Assembly (NCBI GenBank): GCA_023436885.1
Contig: JAEZHI010000025.1
Coordinates: 47,694-111,693, forward strand
Direction: 5' to 3'
DNA length: 64,000 nt
DNA from: Pseudomonadota bacterium
Lineage (GTDB): Bacteria > Pseudomonadota > Alphaproteobacteria > Rhizobiales > Pleomorphomonadaceae
How positions within the stretch are numbered: the stretch's first letter is position 1; every line of letters begins with the position of its first letter. The translations under genes and the position numbers were made by a program. Positions 58,224-64,000 of the stretch are shown piece by piece. Under the pieces are notes generated by a model. That model made no database searches, was not told the origin of the DNA, and saw nothing but the letters and a program-made list of their open reading frames with translations.

Positions 58224-58257
58224 AGGGAGACAGATATCAGCCCCTTGCTTCACTCGT

Positions 58258-58282
58258 CCCGAGGTCCCCGCGCGGGCTACAG
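58258..58282. repeat. truncated left arm of the REPIN-like repeat
   Basis: CCCGAGGTCCCCGCGCGGGC matches the start of the arms but breaks off before GGATGACAG; ATATCAG and CACTCGTC just upstream match the left flank. It is a half copy after the methyltransferase gene. Confidence 0.6.
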
Positions 58283-58403
58283 CATGCACACATCTCCAAT
58301 GACCTCTCCTTTGGCAATGTTGGAGAGAATTCCCATGGATGCAGCGCGGAATAATGGGAACGTATGAAGGGGGCATCCGATATCTCCCCCTCGCCCTACG
58401 CGG

Positions 58404-58513
58404 CCTGAGGTCCCTGCCTTCGCAGGGATGACTGTTTGATAGAAAGCGTCGCCTAGCTAACAAATTGTTTTATAATATAAATCTGTCATCCCTGCGAAGG
58501 CAGGGACCTCAGG
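58404..58513. repeat. REPIN-like inverted repeat, copy 5
   Basis: The 31-base arms at 58404-58434 and 58483-58513 differ at one position and flank 48 AT-richer bases. Both carry the inner stem CCCTGC/GCAGGG. With the half copy at 58258 it fills most of the 408-base gap between the methyltransferase and MFS genes. Confidence 0.9.
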
Positions 58514-58631
58514 CCGAAAGGGGCTCGCCGCCCCTATAGATCTCCCCCAACCACCTCTACCCCATCCGCTAGCTCCCCGCTTTCGGCACCACTACCCCGT
58601 GCCCTCCCGGCACCCTTTCAGGATCCCTCCC

Positions 58632-59846
58632 ATGTTCTTCTCATCCTCCCGCGATCCGGCGGAGGCGCGTCTTCTTGCGCTCGCCGCCGTTCTGTTCGTC
58701 TCCTATCTCTGCGTCGGCATTCCCCTGCCGTCGGTGCCGGTGTTCGTCACCGGAACGCTGGGCCTCGGCAATGTCTGGGCCGGCCTCGGCGTCGGCATCG
58801 CCTTCCTCGCCACCATCCTCACCCGTGGCTATGCCGGCGCCTTCACCGACAGGCGCGGTGCCAAGGCAGCCGCTGCGCGCGGCCTCGTCCTCTATGCGGC
58901 GGGCGCGCTGGTATCGCTCATCGCCGGTTGGCCGGCGCTGCCGCCGGTGATGGCCTTTCTGGCGCTGGTCGCCGGCCGCCTGCTGGTCGGCCTCGGCGAG
59001 AGCCTCGCCGGTGTCGGCATCATCGCCTGGGGCATCGGTCTGGTCGGTCCGGCACGCTCGGGCAAGGTGCTCGCCCTGGTCGGCGCGGCCATCTACGGTG
59101 CGCTCGCCGTTGGCGGCCCGATCGGCCTGCTCCTGCTCGACCGGATCGGCTTTGCCGGCACCATGGCGATCAGCACCCTCTTGCCCTGCCTCGGCCTGCT
59201 CGCCATCGCGCCGATGGACCCGATGGCACCCCACCCGGAAGCGATGCGTCCCTCCTTCTGGTCGGTGGTCGGCCGCATCAAGTGGCACGGCCTCGTCGTC
59301 TGCCTGCAGGGCATCGGCTTTGCCGCCATCGGCGCCTTCTTCGCGCTCGACTTCATGACCCAGGGCTGGAGCCACGCCGGCCTTGGCCTGACGGCCTTCG
59401 GCAGCGGCTTCGTGCTGGTGCGCGTGCTGTTCGGCCACCTGCCCGACCGTGTCGGCGCCCTCACGGTGGCCATCGTCTCCCTCCTCATCGAGGCCATGGG
59501 GCAGCTGATCATCGTCGTCGCGCCCGACCCGCTCTGGGCGCTGGCCGGCGCCTTCATGACCGGTCTCGGCTGCTCGCTGATCTTCCCGGCCATGGGCCGC
59601 GAGGTGGTGCATCTGGTCGAGCCACACCTCCGCGCCACCGCCCTCGGCGGTTTCAGCGCCTTCCAGGATCTCGCCTATGGCCTCACCGGCCCGGTCACCG
59701 GCTTTCTCGCCGACCGCTCCGGCTATGGCAGCGTGTTCCTGATCGGCGGCCTCGCGGCCGGCGCCGGCGCGCTGATCGTCCTCACCCTCAAGCGAGTTGC
59801 CTTGCGGGCCTCCAGTCCACTATCTTGGACGAATGAGCGACAATAA
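58632..59846 (+). CDS. MFS transporter (YhhS/arabinose-efflux-like)
   Basis: A 404-residue, 12-segment exporter: LFVSYLCVGIPLPSVPVFVTGTLGLGNVWAGLGVGIAFLATILTRGYAGAFTDRRGAKAA contains TM1-2 and motif A, and GRLLVGLGESLAGVGIIAWGIGLVGPARSGKVLALVGAAIYGALAVG is the YhhS/YfcJ signature. It exports small hydrophilic molecules or drugs. The last 14 bases overlap the XRE/cupin regulator gene, so both are in one transcript. ATG 58632 has only a weak SD (GGATCC). Confidence 0.92.
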   Translation: MFFSSSRDPAEARLLALAAVLFVSYLCVGIPLPSVPVFVTGTLGLGNVWAGLGVGIAFLATILTRGYAGAFTDRRGAKAAAARGLVLYAAGALVSLIAGWPALPPVMAFLALVAGRLLVGLGESLAGVGIIAWGIGLVGPARSGKVLALVGAAIYGALAVGGPIGLLLLDRIGFAGTMAISTLLPCLGLLAIAPMDPMAPHPEAMRPSFWSVVGRIKWHGLVVCLQGIGFAAIGAFFALDFMTQGWSHAGLGLTAFGSGFVLVRVLFGHLPDRVGALTVAIVSLLIEAMGQLIIVVAPDPLWALAGAFMTGLGCSLIFPAMGREVVHLVEPHLRATALGGFSAFQDLAYGLTGPVTGFLADRSGYGSVFLIGGLAAGAGALIVLTLKRVALRASSPLSWTNERQ

Positions 59847-60399
59847 CGACATCGACCGCCGCATCGGCGCCCGCGTTCGCATCGAGCGCGAGAGCCGCGG
59901 CTGGTCGCTGACCGAGCTGGCCGACAAGGCCTCGGTCTCCCGCGCCATGATCCACAAGGTGGAGCGCGGCGAGAGCAGCCCCACCGCCAACCTGCTCGGC
60001 AAACTCTCCGGCGCGCTCGGCCTCAGCATGTCCACGCTGATGGCCCGCGCCGAAGCGCCCGAAGGCCGGCTCATCCGCAAGGCGGACCAACCGCTCTGGA
60101 CCGATCCCGACACCGGCTATCTGCGCCGGCAGGTGTCGCCCCGCTCCGATCTGCCGATGGAAATCGTCGAGGTTACCCTGCCGGCCGGCCGCGCCGTGCC
60201 GATGCCCGCCTCGGCCTATGCCTTCCTGCGCCAGCTGATCTGGGTGCTCGACGGCGACCTCACCTTCATCGAGGGCGAAACGCGCCACGACATGCACCAA
60301 GGCGACTGCCTGGAGCTCGGCCCGCCCGCCGATTGCGTGTTCAGGAACGACTCCGACCGCGACTGCACCTATGCCGTGACTCTACTGAAGCTGCGCTGA
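59833..60399 (+). CDS. XRE-family regulator with C-terminal cupin domain
   Basis: A 188-residue regulator. The HTH_3 (ARVRIERESRGWSLTELADKASVSRAMIHKVERGESSPTANLLGKLSGALGLSMSTLM, about 12-70) is followed by a cupin (LPMEIVEVTLPAGRAVPMP, LIWVLDGDLTFIEGETRHDMHQGDCLELGP, about 105-185). This type often controls a linked exporter or metabolic operon in response to an amino acid or polyamine. Start ATG 59833 lies within the end of the MFS gene. A palindrome downstream (60428-60441) may be its operator before the GNAT-DMT genes. Confidence 0.93.
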   Translation: MSDNNDIDRRIGARVRIERESRGWSLTELADKASVSRAMIHKVERGESSPTANLLGKLSGALGLSMSTLMARAEAPEGRLIRKADQPLWTDPDTGYLRRQVSPRSDLPMEIVEVTLPAGRAVPMPASAYAFLRQLIWVLDGDLTFIEGETRHDMHQGDCLELGPPADCVFRNDSDRDCTYAVTLLKLR

Positions 60400-60427
60400 G
60401 CCTCTCCCTGCCTCTTGCCACCATTCA

Positions 60428-60441
60428 TCTACTATAGTAGA
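60428..60441. promoter_or_regulatory. 14-bp palindrome with a repeated half-site before the GNAT gene
   Basis: TCTACTATAGTAGA is a perfect palindrome. Its right half continues as TAGTAGACGA and is repeated as TAGTGGACGA about 20 bases later. The sites sit between the XRE/cupin gene and the GNAT start, where a promoter for GNAT-DMT would be. Confidence 0.5.
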
Positions 60442-60476
60442 CGATATGTCGTTCATAGTGGACGAAGGAGGCAGTC

Positions 60477-61001
60477 TTGCAGATCCGTGACGCGGTGGCG
60501 GCCGACATTGCCGGCATTACCGACATCTACAATCACGCGGTGATCAACACCGCCGCCATCTGGAACGAGCAGGTGGTGGACGTCGCCAACCGCGCCGCCT
60601 GGCATGCCGACCGGGTGCGCCAGGGCTATCCGCTGCTGGTGGCGGTGGACGAGAATGACGCCGTGCTCGGCTACGCCACCTTCGGCGACTGGCGCCCGCA
60701 CGATGGCTACCGCCACACCGTCGAGCACTCGGTCTACGTCCGCTTGGATGCGCGTGGCCAGGGCATCGGCGAAGCGCTGATGCAGGCGCTGATTGCCCGC
60801 GCCCGAGCCATCGGCAAGCACGTGATGGTGGCCGGCATCGAGGCCGGCAACGCCACCTCCATCCGCCTGCACAAGAAGCTGGGCTTTGCCGAGGTCGGCC
60901 TGTTGCCGCAAGTCGGCATGAAGTTCGGCAAGTGGCTCGACCTCGCCTTCCTGCAACTGGTGCTCGACAGCCGCGAAACGCCCGACGCACCGCTCACCTG
61001 A
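60477..61001 (+). CDS. GNAT acetyltransferase, phosphinothricin/methionine-sulfoximine acetyltransferase-like (TTG start)
   Basis: A 174-residue acetyltransferase similar to the Pat/Bar/YncA group: RDAVAADIAGITDIYNHAVINTAAIWNE at the N-terminus, HTVEHSVYVRLDARGQGIGEALMQALIARARAIGKHVMVAGIEAGNATSIRLHKKLGFAEVGLLPQVGMKFGKWLDLAFLQ. These use acetyl-CoA on glutamate-analogue amines. The start is TTG 60477, fixed by GGAGG six bases upstream and by alignment of the first strand. It is followed by a DMT exporter after 10 bases, probably for the same or an acetylated compound. Confidence 0.9.
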   Translation: MQIRDAVAADIAGITDIYNHAVINTAAIWNEQVVDVANRAAWHADRVRQGYPLLVAVDENDAVLGYATFGDWRPHDGYRHTVEHSVYVRLDARGQGIGEALMQALIARARAIGKHVMVAGIEAGNATSIRLHKKLGFAEVGLLPQVGMKFGKWLDLAFLQLVLDSRETPDAPLT

Positions 61002-61011
61002 CGGAGGCCCC

Positions 61012-61440
61012 ATGACGATCTTCGCCCTGCTGATCGCCGCCGGCGGCGCCATCGTGATCCAGAACCTCATCATGGCGCAGATCTCGGCGGCGGCCTCGAC
61101 GCCGATCATCGCCATGGCCCTGAACTCGGTGGTCGGCATCACCCTGCTGCTGGCGCTGCTCGCCGTCCGGTCCGGCACGGCCGGCTTCACCGAACTCACC
61201 GCCGCCCTCAGCTGGCGCAGCCTCATCCCCGGCCTCCTCGGCACCTTCTTCGTCTTCGCCAGCCTCATCGGCTACCAGCGGTTAGGTGCCGGCACGACCA
61301 TCTCGGTGTTGGTGACGAGCCAACTGGTCGGGGGACTGCTGATGGATGCGATCAGGACGGGCGGCGCGAGGATCGACGCGGCGACGGTGGTGGGTGCGGT
61401 GATGTTGGGCGTGGGGACGGTGTTGGTGGCGAAGGGGTGA
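61012..61440 (+). CDS. DMT-family transporter (YdcZ/DUF606)
   Basis: A 142-residue protein with five membrane segments: FALLIAAGGAIVIQNLIMAQIS, PIIAMALNSVVGITLLLALLAV, LIPGLLGTFFVFASLIGYQRL, GAGTTISVLVTSQLVGGLLMDAI and AATVVGAVMLGVGTVLVAKG. This is the half-size DUF606 form of the drug/metabolite superfamily, which dimerises. It lies ten bases after the GNAT gene, a frequent acetyltransferase-exporter pair. The next gene is on the opposite strand and much poorer in GC. Confidence 0.92.
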   Translation: MTIFALLIAAGGAIVIQNLIMAQISAAASTPIIAMALNSVVGITLLLALLAVRSGTAGFTELTAALSWRSLIPGLLGTFFVFASLIGYQRLGAGTTISVLVTSQLVGGLLMDAIRTGGARIDAATVVGAVMLGVGTVLVAKG

Positions 61441-61464
61441 GCCCACGTAACCTATCCGAGCAGA

Positions 61465-61956
61465 TTATCCAGCACCCAAGAAATGAACATATATCCGCTC
61501 CAGCAAGCTGCTATAGGCATTAAAATAGTTCTGCAATTTCGTAGATGACACATCCACATGCACTTTCTTTCGATGTGCGATCGTAATCCTATCATCTACC
61601 ATGTTGTCTAGATATTGTTTTTCAATATCGCGTTCGTTGTCCCATTGACGCTTCAACTCCACCTCGAAGTCAGCATCGAATAGACCAATCAGTTCTAGTA
61701 TCTTTGTAGTCTTTGGATTCTGGTAGCTTTCGCAAATTTTCTCAATAGGTCGATAAATTCGGCTGTTCGAACGCTGCTTAGCATACTCAATAAAGATTCG
61801 TTTCAGTGTTTGCTCCAAGCTTCCACATATTGAAACGCATACTTGTTGACTAGAGAGAGATATAAGTTCATCACGATCTTTACCTGATCCCTTCTTGATG
61901 AAGGATATCTGGTAACTAAGGCGATCAAACTCAGCTTGAAGCTCCTGTCGCTTCAT
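61465..61956 (-). CDS. HEPN-domain protein, second gene of a DUF262-HEPN cassette
   Basis: A 163-residue, helix-rich protein with markedly lower GC than its neighbours. An N-terminal coiled helix (MKRQELQAEFDRLSYQISFIKKG) and SLEQTLKRIFIEYAKQR are followed by NMVDDRITIAHRKK, which holds an Rx4H motif (Arg123, His128) typical of HEPN ribonucleases and of MAE_28990/RiboL-PSP-like HEPN proteins. The start overlaps the DUF262 stop by four bases (ATGA). In such cassettes the HEPN is usually an RNA-cutting effector or toxin; activity here is inference. Confidence 0.75.
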   Translation of the reverse strand: MKRQELQAEFDRLSYQISFIKKGSGKDRDELISLSSQQVCVSICGSLEQTLKRIFIEYAKQRSNSRIYRPIEKICESYQNPKTTKILELIGLFDADFEVELKRQWDNERDIEKQYLDNMVDDRITIAHRKKVHVDVSSTKLQNYFNAYSSLLERIYVHFLGAG

Positions 61957-63035
61957 ATGTTGGCAAAGGCTTTTTCGGCCTCCTCCATTCGCTTCTTGAC
62001 GTTCTCTTCGTCAGCAGTGGATCGGATGTAACCTTCTATGAATCGTGCATTCTGAAGCAGAGCATTATAAGCTGATAGGGCCGCGTCATCCGCAGGGGCT
62101 TCTTTTGCCGCAAGTCTACGGGCCAACGCGCTGGCTACTGAATCAAAGACGGCTGTATTTAGGGATCGGTCGGGGCGAAATGCTCTTGCACCTAATGCGC
62201 CAGTAACAAAACTGATGGTCCTTAAGAAATTGCTGCCCAGTTCCTGTAAACTAGCATCCGGAAGATTTCGCTTTTCCTTCATATAATCATTCAAGAAATG
62301 CTTCATTGGCCCCTTATACTTCGCCCCCTTCTCGTAGAAGGCCATAAAACGCAAAATAAGCTCCACATCCTTCAGACGCTTGCTCTTTGGCCCATAAATT
62401 GAGCGCCATTCGGCATTGTCATTGAGGCTGTGTAGATAGTCGTTAAACTTCCCATGACAAATGCAAGATCTAATTTCTTGCGGAGAAAGCTTAATTCCAC
62501 CGGTGTTAATACGCTCAAATACTTCGTAAACACTGTTTATTTCACCTTCAGGTAAATCTTGCTTGAATACAGTAGCATGTATAACGGCATCGTCGAGACG
62601 CGCTCGATCTGCTTCGTCTAACGTCTTGTAAGTCAGACCATCAAACTTTGTCTCGAGACCGGAGAGATCGAATTCTTTCCCATTGATAATACCCTGGGTG
62701 AAGTACAATAGCGCCTTGAGACGTTGTTGGCCGTCAATAACAAGATGCTTTCCTGAATCGGCTTCCTTGAATAAGAAAATGCCAGGCACAGGAAGCCCAA
62801 GAAGAAGTGACTCGATAAAACGAGAACACTGATTCTGAGACCAGACAAATGCTCGCTGAAACGGAGGAACATAAAACAGTTTCTTATCCATCCGCGAGAC
62901 AAGGGTTTCGACAGGATAGTCTACACCGAAGGATGAGATCGAGAAGAGCTCACCTGTAGTCGATACATCTTCTTCCGTATCATCGACATTGGTGAGGTCA
63001 TTCAGTTCCTCCCTGAGCAGCTCAATCTGGTCCAC
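61953..63035 (-). CDS. DUF262 (ParB-like/GmrSD-N type) protein, first gene of a DUF262-HEPN cassette
   Basis: A 360-residue protein with low GC and unlike codon use. The DUF262 core shows YVPPFQRAFVWSQNQ (about 57-71), PGIFLFKEADSGKHLVIDGQQRLKALLYF with the DGQQR motif (101-105), and VYEVFERINTGGIKLSPQEIRSCI (about 170-193), as in the nucleotide-using ParB-like half of GmrSD-type restriction enzymes. There is no fused HNH (DUF1524) domain; the partner HEPN gene may replace it. Start GTG 63035 has GGAGAG upstream; TTG 63047 is possible. A sigma70-like promoter is at 63069-63097. The pair is probably horizontally acquired anti-phage defence. Confidence 0.85.
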   Translation of the reverse strand: MDQIELLREELNDLTNVDDTEEDVSTTGELFSISSFGVDYPVETLVSRMDKKLFYVPPFQRAFVWSQNQCSRFIESLLLGLPVPGIFLFKEADSGKHLVIDGQQRLKALLYFTQGIINGKEFDLSGLETKFDGLTYKTLDEADRARLDDAVIHATVFKQDLPEGEINSVYEVFERINTGGIKLSPQEIRSCICHGKFNDYLHSLNDNAEWRSIYGPKSKRLKDVELILRFMAFYEKGAKYKGPMKHFLNDYMKEKRNLPDASLQELGSNFLRTISFVTGALGARAFRPDRSLNTAVFDSVASALARRLAAKEAPADDAALSAYNALLQNARFIEGYIRSTADEENVKKRMEEAEKAFANI

Positions 63036-63068
63036 GACTCTCTCCAACCTGCGGTATACGTGGCACGT

Positions 63069-63097
63069 TCATAACACCCAAAAGGCCGTGGCCTCAA
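63069..63097 (-). promoter_or_regulatory. sigma70-like promoter of the DUF262-HEPN cassette
   Basis: On the minus strand TTGAGG (63097-63092) and TTATGA (63074-63069) are separated by 17 bases and lie about 35 bases before the GTG start. It resembles a housekeeping promoter and is AT-rich, like the cassette. Confidence 0.45.
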
Positions 63098-63296
63098 TAT
63101 TATTGACTCCGGATTGACAGGGAGGGTGGAGACCAAAGTCCGTACCTACTTCTTGTCTACGGTTCGACAGGCGGGTGCAAAATGACCTTCAATGACAGCG
63201 ATAAGCCTATGCACTGCAGGCTTCTGCATCGCTACTGACACAACTATCCAACTCACCAGCTAAGCTCCCTCAAAAGACAACTCGGAGGAGCCCCCC

Positions 63297-63797
63297 ATGA
63301 ACCGCATCGATACCACGGTAACCGGCGGCTGCCAGTGCGGGGCGGTTCGCTATCGGGCCACGGCTATGCTGGACAACTCGCATCTCTGCCATTGCCGCAT
63401 GTGCCAGAAGGCCACCGGCAACATCTTTTCGGCGCTGGTTGCCGCGCCCGATGAGGCGCTGAGCTGGACGCGCGGCAGGCCGAGCGTGTGGAAGAGTTCG
63501 GAGAAGGTCGAGCGTGGGTTTTGCGCCAACTGCGGCACGCCGCTGTTCTTCCACCACGCCGAGAATGGCCGCACCAACCTGATGATCGGCACGCTCGACG
63601 ATCCCAGCGCCTTCCCGCCGCACTCCAACATCTGCACCGAAAACATGGTGACGTGGTTCGGCACGATCACCGAGATCGAGAACACGGGCGCGACCGAGAA
63701 CAACGGCGCTGCGTGGGCGGCGGCGATCAAGGCGAGCAACAACCAGCACCCGGATCATGACACGGGTGAGTGGGAGGTGAAGGGACTAGAGGGGTGA
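63297..63797 (+). CDS. GFA/CENP-V-family zinc protein
   Basis: A 166-residue protein of the glutathione-dependent formaldehyde-activating (Gfa/CENP-V) fold. Zinc ligands are visible in three groups: GGCQCG (11-15), HLCHCRMCQKATG (about 30-42) and FCANCGTPLFF (about 75-85). True Gfa activity is doubtful in the family as a whole; S-hydroxymethylglutathione or other thiol-adduct lyase roles are proposed. GGAGGAG lies just upstream of ATG 63297. Its high GC shows the ancestral chromosome resumes here after the cassette. Confidence 0.9.
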   Translation: MNRIDTTVTGGCQCGAVRYRATAMLDNSHLCHCRMCQKATGNIFSALVAAPDEALSWTRGRPSVWKSSEKVERGFCANCGTPLFFHHAENGRTNLMIGTLDDPSAFPPHSNICTENMVTWFGTITEIENTGATENNGAAWAAAIKASNNQHPDHDTGEWEVKGLEG

Positions 63798-63810
63798 TGT
63801 TGGAGGAGGT

Positions 63811-63861
63811 CGATATCGGCCAATTGTTTTATTCTGCCTGAGGTCCCCGCCTTCGCGGGGA
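63811..63861. repeat. single arm of the REPIN-like repeat, opposite orientation
   Basis: CGATATCGGCCAAT...TTCTGCCTGAGGTCC is the reverse complement of the usual right flank and arm. The inner stem is CCCCGC/GCGGGG (63844-63861 with flanking T and A), but the second arm is missing. It follows the GFA gene stop by 14 bases. Confidence 0.75.
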
Positions 63862-63892
63862 TTGTTCGTTTGCGCTGCGGTAAGGTGAAGGC

Positions 63893-63926
63893 GGCCTCTC
63901 CGTCGGTTAGCAGCCCCGGAGAGGCC
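63893..63926. terminator. 9-bp hairpin near the right edge
   Basis: GGCCTCTCC (63893-63901) and GGAGAGGCC (63918-63926) are exact complements around 16 bases. There is no T tract. No gene is recognised between 63798 and the window end, so its partner gene may lie outside. Confidence 0.4.
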
Positions 63927-64000
63927 GGTGGCAGGCGACCGTGCGGGGATCGGGCTTTCACCCGGTGTCATCGAGGCTCCCTGCCATCTTCCATCATTCG

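Noticed and set aside
61441..63100. DUF262-HEPN cassette as part of a prophage or integrative element
   Set aside because: No integrase, tRNA, terminal repeat or other mobile gene borders it; foreign origin is suggested only by composition.
1..64000. tRNA, rRNA and other structured RNA genes
   Set aside because: Reading both strands I found no cloverleaf with conserved T-loop, no rRNA segment and no known riboswitch core.

Overview
The window is high-GC, gene-dense bacterial chromosome. It looks alphaproteobacterial, most likely Hyphomicrobiales (Rhizobiales). The reasons are an Omp25-like outer-membrane protein, two DUF2336 proteins, a perfect CtrA-type box (TTAA-N7-TTAA) before a chemoreceptor gene, CTAGAG-type intergenic mosaics typical of this order, and many orphan chemoreceptors. 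The genus cannot be fixed from the sequence; a Pleomorphomonas-like organism is only a guess. I saw no rRNA, tRNA, CRISPR array, transposase or prophage.

Layout. 0-11 kb: a PACE-type efflux protein, an NAD(P)-binding oxidoreductase, a CHASE3 chemoreceptor, a DUF2147 protein, a c-di-GMP phosphodiesterase (EAL), a soluble PAS-PAS chemoreceptor, an aldo/keto reductase, a secreted PEBP-family protein and a membrane diguanylate cyclase (GGEEF). 10.5-19 kb: LtrA, GNAT and SnoaL-like genes, two LysR regulators each next to a short-chain dehydrogenase (SDR), a FAD monooxygenase and a MOSC protein. 19-22.5 kb: two equal-length DUF2336 paralogues flanking a mosaic repeat and an orphan gene. 22.9-29 kb: an AraC/SDR divergent pair, a large GT4 fusion glycosyltransferase, two small proteins and a transglutaminase-like protein. 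29-31 kb: an Aer-like receptor split into two overlapping genes. 31-40 kb: a desaturase, a MarR-controlled four-gene operon, a serine hydrolase, an Omp25-like porin and a two-component system. 40-47 kb: a TetR-MFS-RND adaptor-RND pump operon. 47-53.8 kb: another chemoreceptor, then a GlxA-type regulator followed by hydrolase, SDR and MFS genes. 54-61.4 kb: GNAT-ACT-SnoaL operon, helicase-like ATPase, TetR/methyltransferase pair, and an MFS-XRE/cupin-GNAT-DMT run. 61.4-63 kb: an AT-richer two-gene cassette (DUF262 plus HEPN). The window ends with a GFA-family gene.

Themes. The region is accessory-flavoured: one-component regulators beside small redox or export genes, six exporters of drug-resistance families, and c-di-GMP and chemotaxis sensors without che genes. 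Several regulators sit next to convincing inverted-repeat operators (LysR at 12.8/13.8 kb, MarR at 35.1 kb, TetR at 46.7 kb).

Most notable: (1) the DUF262-HEPN cassette, a probable horizontally acquired defence module; (2) a family of nested palindromic repeats resembling REPINs, with five doublets plus fragments, whose short stems show compensatory changes; (3) two oppositely oriented 79-nt hairpin elements at 40.0-40.2 kb whose stems covary; (4) the split Aer receptor; (5) a terminator-like hairpin in the leader of a GNAT operon.
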